DNA of 64,000 nt, from the NCBI GenBank assembly GCA_005776725.1, contig SXOO01000133.1:1-64000 (forward strand), read 5' to 3'. Under the pieces are notes generated by a model. It did not search any database. It saw only the letters and a program-made list of their open reading frames with translations, and was not told the DNA's origin. Every line of letters starts with the position of its first letter. Positions within the stretch are counted from its first letter, which is position 1. Made by a program: the position numbers and the translations under genes. This DNA comes from Pseudomonadota bacterium (GTDB taxonomy: Bacteria; Myxococcota_A; UBA9042; GCA-2863065). This document shows positions 18,002 through 26,037 of this stretch, piece by piece.

Positions 18002-18171
18002 GAAACCGACTCGATACTGCTTCGGACCGGCGCGTCGGCGCGGTTCCCGCTCGGTCTCCTAGCCGGCACTGCGAGCAGGTCCTGGCCCGCGTGAACGGGT
18101 TCGACGTGCATGCCGGCGTTGCCATCCCCGGCTCAGGCGCGCGCCGGGGGGGCGTATTGCGTCCCGTTTCG

Positions 18172-19743
18172 TCATTGGCGAAGGCGGATGGCGACGCGGC
18201 GATCCGCTGGGCCTCCGACTTCTTTCTGCACCACACCGTGCGGCCAGCGCACCTCGATGCTGTCGTAGGTGGTGGCCGACCCGAGGCCGAAGTGGATCCA
18301 CTCGCTGGAGCTGCCGCCGAAGCTGGGGGTGCCCACGACCCAACGGGAGAACCGCTTCCCACCAGCGTCCACGTGGACGACGGCGCCGACCGCCGGCGAG
18401 TAATAGATGAAGTCCAGGCTCACGAAGAGCGTGTGGCCGAGGCGCGGCAGATCGTTGCGGAGGATCTGCGGCTCCCGGTCGACGCTGGCCACCGCCACGT
18501 CCACGTCGCCGTCCAAGTCGAAGTCTGCGAAGGCGGCGCCGCGCGCCTCGCTGATCTCGTCCAGGGGCGTGGCGGCGTCTGGCGCGAAGCGTTCGAAGTG
18601 ACCCAGCCCGTCGTTCATGAAGAGCAGTCGCTCCATTGCGGGCGAGGTGCAGCCATCCGCCTCGGGCCGCGAGTTGGCGGAGAAGAAGTCCAGGTCACCG
18701 TCCAGATCGAAGTCGACGAAGCCGATCCCCCAGGACGAGAAGCTGGAGACCACATCGAAGCCCCGATCGGGCGCCTCGTCGCGGTAGGCCCCCTTACCAT
18801 CGGAGACCCAGAGGCGCAGCACCGGGTTCGAGTCTGCCACCGCGATCTCGGGCACACCGTCACCGTCCACGTCGGCGACGTCGAAGCCCATGGCCGACGT
18901 CTTCTCGGTGAAGCCCAGGGACGCGCCACGCTCGACGAAGCGCCCCCGTCCGTCACCGAGGTAGACGAGGTCCTCGTGTTTTCCCTCGGTGCCGATGACG
19001 AGGTCCAGGGCGCCGTCGCTGTTCACGTCTGCGGCCAGGGCGGCCTGCGCTCGCGTGATGGCCGTGATCCCAGCGGCTGCCGTGGCATCCGTGAGCCCCG
19101 CGGGTTCGAGGAAGAGGCCTGGGACCGGGTCGAACGACGACGGAAACGTCTCCTCCCCACACACCCCGCGAGTCCGGCGCTCCGCCACCGGGACATCGTC
19201 GCCCCCGTCCGGCATCCGGCCCACGTAGACTCCGAGGCGTCCGCTGAACGAGAAGTCGCCGAAGGTGGCGATGGAGAAGCGGCCGGCGCTCACCAGCTCC
19301 GGGAACTCGCGAGCGATCCGGAGGCTACCGCCGCTGTCCACCTCGAGGAGCCAGAGGTTGCTGCTGTCGATCGCCAGCACATCCGGGGCGCCGTCCCCCG
19401 TGAGCTCGGCCACGTACGCCGCCTGCGCCGAGCCGATCCCCGGGACGGGCTCCGCATAGCCGAACGAGCCATCCGCTTGGTTCCGGTAGAAGGCGAGGCC
19501 GCTGTCGACCCGCGGCACCAGCAGGTCGTCGTCGCCGTCGCGATCGAGGTCGAAGGCCGTGATCCCGTCGCCCGGAGACTGGAGCGGCCCGCCGAGGCCG
19601 GCCCACTCGGAGATGTCTACGAACGCCCCGGCCTCGTCTCGGGGCGGCGCGGCGCCGACAGGGCGAGGCGGAGGTGGACCCGCGGGTGTGGGCGTCTCCT
19701 CCACGGCGCAGGCGAGCGACAGAACCAGGAGGAGACAACGCAC
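18172..19743 (-). CDS. FG-GAP/VCBS lipoprotein with UnbV/ASPIC C-terminal domain
   Basis: GTG at 19743 gives a compact lipoprotein signal (RCLLLVLSLAC); upstream in-frame codons do not look coding, and a TAGGCT element lies 8 nt before this start. 523 residues. It contains at least four FG-GAP/VCBS calcium-binding repeats (DLDRDGDDDLL, DVNSDGALDLV, DVDGDGVPEIAV, DFDLDGDVDVAV), which fold as integrin-type beta-propeller blades. The last 80 residues (GAVVHVDAGGKRF, YDSIEVRWPHGVVQ) match the ASPIC/UnbV domain. Probably a surface adhesion or binding protein. It is transcribed divergently from the cytochrome-like gene at 19843. Confidence 0.85.
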   Translation of the reverse strand: MRCLLLVLSLACAVEETPTPAGPPPPRPVGAAPPRDEAGAFVDISEWAGLGGPLQSPGDGITAFDLDRDGDDDLLVPRVDSGLAFYRNQADGSFGYAEPVPGIGSAQAAYVAELTGDGAPDVLAIDSSNLWLLEVDSGGSLRIAREFPELVSAGRFSIATFGDFSFSGRLGVYVGRMPDGGDDVPVAERRTRGVCGEETFPSSFDPVPGLFLEPAGLTDATAAAGITAITRAQAALAADVNSDGALDLVIGTEGKHEDLVYLGDGRGRFVERGASLGFTEKTSAMGFDVADVDGDGVPEIAVADSNPVLRLWVSDGKGAYRDEAPDRGFDVVSSFSSWGIGFVDFDLDGDLDFFSANSRPEADGCTSPAMERLLFMNDGLGHFERFAPDAATPLDEISEARGAAFADFDLDGDVDVAVASVDREPQILRNDLPRLGHTLFVSLDFIYYSPAVGAVVHVDAGGKRFSRWVVGTPSFGGSSSEWIHFGLGSATTYDSIEVRWPHGVVQKEVGGPADRRVAIRLRQ

Positions 19744-19751
19744 GTCCGTGC

Positions 19752-19757
19752 AGCCTA
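19752..19757 (-). promoter_or_regulatory. TAnnnT -10-like element (TAGGCT)
   Basis: On the minus strand TAGGCT ends 8 nt before GTG 19743. It supports that start over longer upstream ones. Confidence 0.4.
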
Positions 19758-19829
19758 CCGGGCTGCCCGAGCCGTATCCAGCGATACCTCCGCGCCGCTC
19801 TCGCGCTGGCGACCCCGCCGGCCTCCGAG

Positions 19830-19835
19830 TACTCT
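19830..19835 (+). promoter_or_regulatory. TAnnnT -10-like element (TACTCT)
   Basis: TACTCT ends 7 nt before ATG 19843. It faces the divergent element at 19,752-19,757. Confidence 0.4.
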
Positions 19836-19842
19836 CGAGGAC

Positions 19843-20334
19843 ATGGCATTGGTGACGCTCCATCCCCGGGCCTTGATCCTCGCCGTGGTCGCAGCTTGCG
19901 CGGCGCCGACCGAGTCACCCGCGACCACCGACGTGGCCGCCGAGGCCGACAGCGCGGAGGAGGAAGACTTCGATCCCGGCGATTTCATGAAGGGACCGCC
20001 GCCGAGCCTGGAAGGGCCGCTCACCTACGCCGGCCAGATCCAGCCGATCCTCCGTTACTACTGCACGCCCTGCCATCTCGGAGACACGCCCACCGGCTGC
20101 GTCGGCGGCACCTGCTTCGTGTCGTTCTACGAGGCGCTTCTCTTCCCGGCCTACAACAACCAGTGTACCGGCCTGAACAAAGCCCAGTGCGGGATGGGGC
20201 GCATCCTGATCTCCCTGCCCACCAGCGGGGTGCCCGACACCGACAAGCTGATCGGACCCACCGACGAGCCCATCGTCGTGGCCGAAGCCTATATCAAGGC
20301 GCTCGAGGCCTGGCTGGCCGCAGGTACGCCGTGA
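19843..20334 (+). CDS. lipoprotein with c-type haem motif (CxxCH)
   Basis: 163 residues from ATG 19843. Lipobox in LAVVAACAA. After an acidic linker, the core holds QIQPILRYYCTPCHLG, a single c-type haem attachment site in the context usual for PSCyt1-type cytochrome domains (sigma/helix, IQPIL...C..CH), and three further Cys. The C-terminal VAEAYIKALEAWLAAGTP matches the closing helix of such domains. It is probably an envelope electron carrier or a redox-linked binding module. The stop overlaps the next start (GTGA). TACTCT lies 7 nt before the ATG and there is no Shine-Dalgarno. Confidence 0.8.
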   Translation: MALVTLHPRALILAVVAACAAPTESPATTDVAAEADSAEEEDFDPGDFMKGPPPSLEGPLTYAGQIQPILRYYCTPCHLGDTPTGCVGGTCFVSFYEALLFPAYNNQCTGLNKAQCGMGRILISLPTSGVPDTDKLIGPTDEPIVVAEAYIKALEAWLAAGTP

Positions 20335-21221
20335 GGCGCGGTGCTCGCCTCGGCCTCCTGGTCTTTCTCGTTGCGTGCACTGTGGACTCCGAGCCGAAAG
20401 CGGCGGGGGGGGACACGGCCGATGCCGCGGATGTCGCCGATGCCGTCGGCGCCGTCGACGCCGCTGAGTCGGTGGACGTAGGCTGCCGGCCCGTCGCTGA
20501 GGCCTGGGAGCCCACGAAGCCGCTTCGGCTCCCTTGTGAGCGCACCGAAGAGCCGTGCGACCGGGTCGACAACGACGCGGACGGAATCACCGACCCGCAT
20601 TGCCCCACCCGCCTTTGCACGTCCGACGCAGACTGCACCTTCGGCGGGCTGCTTCAGGACGTGGACTGCAACTTCAACTTCGACCCGCCCGCGTGCACGC
20701 CGATCGACGGCTATCCCTTCGACGAGGAGAAGGCCTTCGCGTGTCGCGGGGTGCTGTGTCCGCCGGGCCTGAAGTGCTCCCTGGGGGAGTGTGGGCCCCC
20801 CGGCACCGGCCTCCCGGGAGCTTCGTGTACCAACGGCTGGGGCTGCCCGATCCAAGCCGGCTGTCTGCCGGCGGAGCGTCCGGGCAAGACCGGGGGCGAG
20901 TGCCTGCAGTATTGCCAGGACACGCCCTGCCCTGACGGATTCCACTGTCTCGGGTCGTGGGAGCTCCGCGGCACCCTTTGGACGTGGTCCATGACCTGCG
21001 CGGGCGCCTTCGTGTGCGCCGAGGGTCCTCGAGAGTGCGCTGAGCTGCTCGGCCCTTGTAACGACGACAAGACCTGCAGCCCGCTCACCGACTGTCTCGA
21101 CGAGGCCTGCTACTGGCCCGAGTCGGCTGCCGACTGCAACCATGAGTGTCTCGATCAGGTCGCGACCACACCGGGGATCGGCCCGGTCCTCGAGTGCCTC
21201 CGAGGCGCCTGCGGGCTCTAG
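20331..21221 (+). CDS. Cys-rich lipoprotein
   Basis: 296 residues from GTG 20331, overlapping the previous stop. Signal peptide LGLLVFLVAC with lipobox; then a low-complexity Asp/Ala/Val stretch typical of exported deltaproteobacterial lipoproteins. About 30 Cys occur in the mature part, including a MopE-like CDRVDNDADGITD motif (PF11617-type metal-binding) and C-x-SDADCTFGG, so disulfide-rich and possibly calcium-binding. Coupled to the haem lipoprotein, so the two products may act together at the envelope. Confidence 0.7.
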   Translation: MRRGARLGLLVFLVACTVDSEPKAAGGDTADAADVADAVGAVDAAESVDVGCRPVAEAWEPTKPLRLPCERTEEPCDRVDNDADGITDPHCPTRLCTSDADCTFGGLLQDVDCNFNFDPPACTPIDGYPFDEEKAFACRGVLCPPGLKCSLGECGPPGTGLPGASCTNGWGCPIQAGCLPAERPGKTGGECLQYCQDTPCPDGFHCLGSWELRGTLWTWSMTCAGAFVCAEGPRECAELLGPCNDDKTCSPLTDCLDEACYWPESAADCNHECLDQVATTPGIGPVLECLRGACGL

Positions 21222-21308
21222 ACGCGGCACAACCCCCGGAGCCCACGGAGGGGTCGGTCCCCGCTTTCGCGACGTGCGCCGGCTGTGGTCGGGCCTGTCG
21301 CGGAGTCG

Positions 21309-21314
21309 TATCAT
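21309..21314 (+). promoter_or_regulatory. TAnnnT -10-like element (TATCAT)
   Basis: TATCAT ends 8 nt before ATG 21323; no Shine-Dalgarno between. Confidence 0.45.
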
Positions 21315-21322
21315 GGGCTCCG

Positions 21323-23248
21323 ATGTCACTTGTCGTTCGCCGCCGGGGAGCCGTCACGCCCAAGTTTGTCGCGGCGCTCGCGTGCGGCGCCGGCCGGGTT
21401 GCTCAGCCCGTGGCTGGACACCCGCATGGGCTCGGCTGGCTCGTGGTGCTCGGCGGGGTGTTGGCTGCGTGCGGCACCGCGGAGACGCCCGAGGCTGAGG
21501 CGCCGGCCGGGTCGGAAGGCATAGTGAGCTCAACGCCCCCCGCCACCTTCGTGGACGGCTACACGCAAGAGGTTGAGACCTGGAGGCGCTTCTGTAAGGA
21601 GAAGGGCGATCCCGTTACGGACATCGGGCCACAGGCAGCGACGGGCGCCGCGACCGGCGTGGCGTTCGACGACAGAACTGTGGAGCTCGGCCTTCCAGGT
21701 GACCTGGTCACCAGCTCGGCCAGCGCCGGAACGCTCGGCGACCGGACGGTCCTCTTCGTGCCGGGCGCCGTGGGGGCCACGCGCGTCTGGGAGGGCGAGC
21801 CGCGGATCGAGCTCTTCGTGAAGTGCGGCCAGCGCTTCCACGCGGCAGGCCTCTCGGCGCGGGTTGCCGCGTCGCGACTCGGCGACCTGCTCCCGCGAGA
21901 GGCGCTGACCTCCGGCGTCTGGGATGCGGACGGCGACGGGCGCAACGACCTCATCTTGCCGTTCGCCAGCGACGCCGAGGGCGTCTACTACGTGTCGGTG
22001 CTCTACAACGAGGGCGGCGGGCAGTTCCGATTCGTCCGGGCGTTCGACGTGTTCGTGGAGTCCACGATCAACACAGTGACTCCGGTCGACTTCAACCACG
22101 ACGGCGTCCTGGACATGTACGCGTCGATGATGGGGGAAGACTTCCACAGCGCCGTCGCGGGCCTGGGCGACACTCACGCGCGGGACGAGATCGTCCTCTT
22201 CGGCGCCAACCGGCATTGGACTCGAATGACCGGCAGGGTGCCGGGTCTCACCGGCCCCGGCGACCTCACCACGTTCTCCTTCGTCTGCGTTCCGCCCGTG
22301 GAGGGGCGCCGCCGCAAGCACTGCTGGATCGGGACGGGTCACGTACGCGACTACATCCTCGAGGAGGTGGCGCCGCTCGACTTTCGGCTGGTGGAGGGCG
22401 ACCTCCCGCCAAACTCCACCATGGGGGTCACGTCGATGGAGACGCTCAACGGCGCGTCGACTGTGTTCTTCGCTACGAACATCGGGCGGCCCCTCGCGGT
22501 GGAGGTGGGGCTCTCGCCTGTGCCAAAGGTGACGTCGGAGCAGCTACCCATGGCCCGGGTGGTGACGAACCAGCCCGCGGAGACCGGCCCAGATCGGGGA
22601 CGGGTGAGCTGGGGCGCCGCCGCCGAGCCCTTCAACAACAGCGGCTGTCCCGGCCTGGTCATCGGCAGCGCGCTCATCAACTCGCTCTCGTGGCTGCCGA
22701 TCTACAAGGGCTCGGGGCTCGTCTACTACGAGCGCGACTGCCGGCCCGAAGCGCCCGACGGCACCACCTTCGTCGATCGGACCGAGACGGCGGGCCCCGC
22801 CTTCGGAGACCTGGACCTTCGGGACTACTTTCAGACGCTGGTGGTCCATGGCAACGACGATCTGTGCCCCGACCTGCTGGTCACCACCTACCCGCGCGAC
22901 CCGGACGACGTGAACGAGCTGCTCCTCGAGCCGACGCCCATGAGGTTGTTGGTGAACCGATGCGACACGCCTGGTCAGCGTGTGGCATTTCGCCTGGTGC
23001 CGGAGGACTACGACGCGCGAGTGGTGGTCACGCTGGATGACGGCACCGAGCTCCACGATCACCTGAGTCAGCCGAGCCAGGCGGGCACCAACGGAACCAC
23101 CATCTCGTTTGGCCTGGGGACGCGGAAGGCGGTGCGCGCCTGTGTCCACTGGGGGCGCAATAGCCGCTGGCCCGATCTCGGGCCTACCTGCATCGACAAC
23201 CCATCCACCCAACAGATCACCACGGTCTCCCGTGCACCTGAGCCGTAG
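21323..23248 (+). CDS. FG-GAP-type lipoprotein
   Basis: 641 residues from ATG 21323. The signal peptide is late (LGWLVVLGGVLAACG, residues about 35-48). Two canonical repeats are visible (DADGDGRNDLILPF, DFNHDGVLDMYASM) with degenerate ones further on, and an UnbV-like C-terminus (YDARVVVTLDDGTELHDHL ... ISFGLGTRKAVRACVHWG). Similar in plan to the minus-strand protein at 18172-19743. TATCAT sits 8 nt before the ATG with no Shine-Dalgarno. The next gene starts inside its last 17 bases. Confidence 0.75.
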   Translation: MSLVVRRRGAVTPKFVAALACGAGRVAQPVAGHPHGLGWLVVLGGVLAACGTAETPEAEAPAGSEGIVSSTPPATFVDGYTQEVETWRRFCKEKGDPVTDIGPQAATGAATGVAFDDRTVELGLPGDLVTSSASAGTLGDRTVLFVPGAVGATRVWEGEPRIELFVKCGQRFHAAGLSARVAASRLGDLLPREALTSGVWDADGDGRNDLILPFASDAEGVYYVSVLYNEGGGQFRFVRAFDVFVESTINTVTPVDFNHDGVLDMYASMMGEDFHSAVAGLGDTHARDEIVLFGANRHWTRMTGRVPGLTGPGDLTTFSFVCVPPVEGRRRKHCWIGTGHVRDYILEEVAPLDFRLVEGDLPPNSTMGVTSMETLNGASTVFFATNIGRPLAVEVGLSPVPKVTSEQLPMARVVTNQPAETGPDRGRVSWGAAAEPFNNSGCPGLVIGSALINSLSWLPIYKGSGLVYYERDCRPEAPDGTTFVDRTETAGPAFGDLDLRDYFQTLVVHGNDDLCPDLLVTTYPRDPDDVNELLLEPTPMRLLVNRCDTPGQRVAFRLVPEDYDARVVVTLDDGTELHDHLSQPSQAGTNGTTISFGLGTRKAVRACVHWGRNSRWPDLGPTCIDNPSTQQITTVSRAPEP

Positions 23249-23702
23249 CGCGCTCTTCTTACCGCTTCTGAGCTGCTTAGGGGCCTGCGACGAGGAGCTG
23301 CCCGCGGGCCCGCTGGGGCTGAGCTTCGGGACCAACGACCCCGGTGCTGTGAGCCTCGAGTCGTTCCGGTTGCTGGAGGAGGGGGGTGAGGCGCCCGTGT
23401 CCTTCGGACTCCAGGGGCGCTGGATGGTCGTATTGGCCGCGCGGCTAGACGGAGTGGATGGGACATCGGAGAGCGCGGCGATCACCGTGGAGCTACGGAG
23501 CGGTGACGACACCCTGAGCCTCTACGACTCGCCGCGCGTTCCGCTGTGGCCCACGTCGGGCGGTCACCTGGCGATGAACCTCTTCGTCGTGCTGGGCGAT
23601 CCCGAGGAGTGGCAGGGCAGGCCCGTGGAAGTGACGCTGCACGCCGAGGTCGGCGCCCAGGCCGCCACAGCGGACCTTCGCCTCGTGATGCCGACGCCGT
23701 GA
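23232..23702 (+). CDS. small lipoprotein, unknown
   Basis: 156 residues from GTG 23232, overlapping the previous gene by 17 bp. Signal peptide SRSALFLPLLSCLGAC with lipobox. The mature part is a single beta-sandwich-like domain (VSFGLQGRWMVVLAARLDG, VEVTLHAEVGAQAATADLRL). No family recognised. It is the last gene before the large non-coding block. Confidence 0.65.
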   Translation: MHLSRSALFLPLLSCLGACDEELPAGPLGLSFGTNDPGAVSLESFRLLEEGGEAPVSFGLQGRWMVVLAARLDGVDGTSESAAITVELRSGDDTLSLYDSPRVPLWPTSGGHLAMNLFVVLGDPEEWQGRPVEVTLHAEVGAQAATADLRLVMPTP

Positions 23703-23919
23703 GATGGGGCGCTGGCTCGAGCCGTTGTAGGGAGGCTTAAACGACGACGCGCCGGGTAGGTACGGACTTTCGTCCAACCTCCCAGCGCGTGTCTTACCGC
23801 GGCGAGGTGCGAGCCTCGAGGCGATGGGACCCGGGGGGTAAACCCCGCGTCCACCAGTGATGTGGTTCTGCGCCTACGTAACCTGGCGGTGAAGCCGGGT
23901 CATTCGGTCGCGGAATCGG

Positions 23920-24776
23920 ACACCCTCCGAAGGTTTACGCTCTTCCCAGTCGTCGCTCGTCGTCGGTTCGCCGTCCGCACCTTGCGGTGTTTCACAGCGA
24001 CCGTGCGTCGCGCCGCCTCTCGTGAGGTTCCGGGACACCGTGACGTCTCTCTTCCGGTCGAGTGAGTGGTTATTGGTTTCCACCCTCGCCCCCTCAGCGT
24101 TCGACGCTCTCGGGGCCTCTTCCGGCTCACCCCATCACCGCTTGACGCAGCACTGGGGACCGTCTTCGTGTCTTCGGTCCTCTTCAGAGACCGTCTGGGA
24201 CGCGGGCCGGTAATCGCCGAAGCGACTATCGTCCTTCCTCCCCTGGGCTTTCGGCCCGTTCAGCGTTCAAGGTGCGTCGAATCGGCGTATTGCAGGGCAT
24301 TCCACCTCCCTGCGCCGCCCCTCTCGACCTTTCTCAGGTCCTCAGGGGTTTGTTCTTCGACGTCCGTGCGCCCTCCTTCCGGGGGCGCTGACGCTCTTCG
24401 GGTTGTCTCTCCTTCAGAGCTTTGTTCCGCGCAGTGATCTTCCCTCGCAGGTCGTTCACCGTTTACTCGGACGTTCCCACGCTCGTCGCGTGGTGAGCCC
24501 TCCTCGACGTTTCTGCCTGCTTGCGCAAGCCCGCGTCCCCGAGGGTTTCTGTACCGAGTCGCAGCCGTTCCGACGCGACCGGTCATTTTCAGACCGACCT
24601 CGTCGCCCGTGCTCTCCTGGGCGTTATTCGCCTCCGTGGTGCTCCCCGAGCCTGCTTGGGTCCTCCTCTCAGAGGTCCATCCGCTCTTGGCCTTCTCCTC
24701 GTCTCCGAGGCCGGTCCTCCAGCGTCTTCCCGCAGGTCCGTCGGCTTCTCCCGCTCGCGCGGACACCGACCACCTT
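23920..24776 (-). repeat. giant RNA candidate, 3' homologous unit
   Basis: Second unit, same order of landmarks, offset 916-989 bases: CCAGGAGAGCACGG (ending near 24,609), GCUCU/AGAGC (24,393-24,397/24,416-24,420), GACC-UGAGAAA-GGUC (24,326-24,340), CGCUGAACGG, GGUCUCUGA hairpin near 24,186, CCUC-ACGA-GAGG (24,016-24,027), CACC-GCAA-GGUG (23,978-23,989), CCUUCGGAGG (23,924-23,933). Stem sequences differ from unit one while pairing is kept. Confidence 0.8.
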
Positions 24777-24904
24777 GGCGTTTCGGCCATCCAGCTTTCG
24801 CGCTCTCGCGCTGGGCTGACTTGGCTCCGATTCACTTTTCACATCACCTGGACCAGAGCGGGACAAGCCCGATGGTCCGGACGCCGCGAAGTGAGCGGCG
24901 ACGC

Positions 24905-25700
24905 ATTCATGTCCTCCGAAGGATTCCCGTTCCCGTTCGTTGCCACCTCTCGGTGGCGCCTCTCACGAAGTTCGCCTGACCTTCGACGTTCTAGGCACGG
25001 TCGTAGCGGGCTGTTGGGTTACCCGCTCCCTCCTCGGCGATTGACGCCCTCGAGGTTTTCCAATCCGTACCGGTACGCTGCAAGCAGCGCCACCGTCCTT
25101 GGTCTTCGGCTCTTCCTCAGAGACCGACTCGGGCCAGGTCGCGATGATCGAGTTGCCCCGTTCCTCCCGACGCCTCCCATGGACTTCCGTTCCGTTCAGC
25201 GCTCCCAGAAAGTCGAGTCGGACTCTAGGCACCGCCGTCCCATTGGCGGTGCGCCATCCCCTCCCGGCCTTTCTCAGACCCTCAGGGGTTTTATCCTCGA
25301 CTAACCCTGCAGACCCACGACCCGACCGAAGTCGATGTCTCAGGCACCTGCTCGCGCTCTTCGGTTTCCCCTTCAGAGCGTTGCTCCTCCGAAATAGCCC
25401 GCGTCAGCTCGTCGCTTTGCGAACCCATCTCGATGTTGACCCCCCACCATCGCTGGCGAACGATCCATCCTCATGGGTGTTGGCACTCTCGGAAGCCTGT
25501 CCCGACGTCAGGACGTCAAAGACCGTGCTCTCCTGGTTGTTCCGGCCCCTCGTGGTTCTCCCGTCTCCGACCCGGACGTACGGTGTGGCCGTACATCTTC
25601 CGCTCTTGATCTTGGGCTCGCGAGAGCTCGCGTGCCTGGTCTTCAGCGGTTCCCTGTCGGAGGCGTGGCGTTTGCCGGCAAACCGGCCGCCGTCCACCTC
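24905..25700 (-). repeat. giant RNA candidate, 5' homologous unit
   Basis: First unit read on the minus strand. Landmarks shared with the second unit: CCAAGAGCGGA-type box then a variable hairpin (25,578-25,594 here); CCAGGAGAGCACGG (ending near 25,525); stem GCUCU/AGAGC (25,355-25,360/25,375-25,380); CCCCUGAG plus a hairpin with loop UGAGAAA (25,266-25,280); CGCUGAACGG; GGUCUCUGA hairpin near 25,120; CUUC-GUGA-GAGG (24,959-24,970); GCCACC-GAGA-GGUGGC; CCUUCGGAGG (24,913-24,922). Confidence 0.8.
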
Positions 25701-26025
25701 AAGCTTCTTGCCGTCCTCTGCTCGGGGTTGGGTACCGGGCGAAGGCGTTGGCTTGCGTCGCACTGCGTTTCCCCGCAGCGCCGTCGTCTTTTCTTCTTTG
25801 CAGACCCCGTGCCAACGCCTAACCCACTGATTATGCGTAAATTCCGGGGCGTCCCGTTTCGTCCACCAAATGGACGCTTTCGGGCACATCTGTTCGAAGC
25901 TTGTGGGTTGTTGGCCCCGCATCGTGGGGTGGCCACCCGAATGCACACCTCATGTGTCCAGGGCCTGTTCGTTTTGTTCACTCGGTGGACGCTTTCTCGG
26001 GGTGGAGTTGCCGACCCACGTTCGC

Positions 26026-26031
26026 TACCGT
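26026..26031 (+). promoter_or_regulatory. TAnnnT -10-like element (TACCGT)
   Basis: TACCGT ends 6 nt before the GTG at 26038; it fits the leaderless pattern seen at other unit starts in the window. Assigned by position and pattern only. Confidence 0.4.
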
Positions 26032-26037
26032 GTGCGT

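Larger units (their letters stand above)
23740..26000 (-). ncRNA. very large structured RNA candidate, tandem dimer
   Basis: No credible gene lies in this 2.3-kb gap. The minus strand is strikingly purine-rich (for example only 4 A in 60 plus-strand bases at 24,661-24,720) and G+C drops below the flanking genes. Minus-strand helices include GNRA-capped hairpins at 23,764-23,775 (GAAA), 23,978-23,989 (GCAA), 24,800-24,811 (GAGA), 24,942-24,957 (GAGA) and 24,959-24,970 (GUGA). There are also a 10-bp helix 25,743-25,752/25,811-25,820 enclosing an 8-bp hairpin at 25,760-25,781, a two-part arm 25,853-25,884 with an A-rich internal loop, and hairpins at 24,850-24,878, 24,882-24,900, 25,230-25,251 and 25,578-25,594. 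The two halves are homologous (see repeats) with compensatory changes. Long frames on both strands are not conserved in frame between the halves (one spacing differs by 43 nt). Ends are approximate. It does not match any large RNA class I can recall. Confidence 0.75.

Noticed and set aside
23761-23850. TTACCGCGGC and a CCACCA near the 3' end of the RNA block, resembling 16S rRNA or tRNA/tmRNA ends
   Set aside because: Matches are short and isolated; no T-loop (GGTTCRA), no acceptor partner, and no other rRNA landmark in order.
24260-25830. Several open frames of 190-240 codons on both strands inside the RNA block
   Set aside because: No codon bias, no recognisable domain, and the two homologous units lose frame with each other (43-nt spacing difference). 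Spurious frames of this kind are common over rRNA-like genes.
25811-25835. GCCTAAC / GTTAGGC resembling an integron attC core
   Set aside because: No matching partner core at the right distance on either strand; the bases are part of a 10-bp RNA helix instead.
23740-26000. Group II intron or retron interpretation of the structured block
   Set aside because: No reverse transcriptase gene in the window and no domain V-like hairpin recognised.
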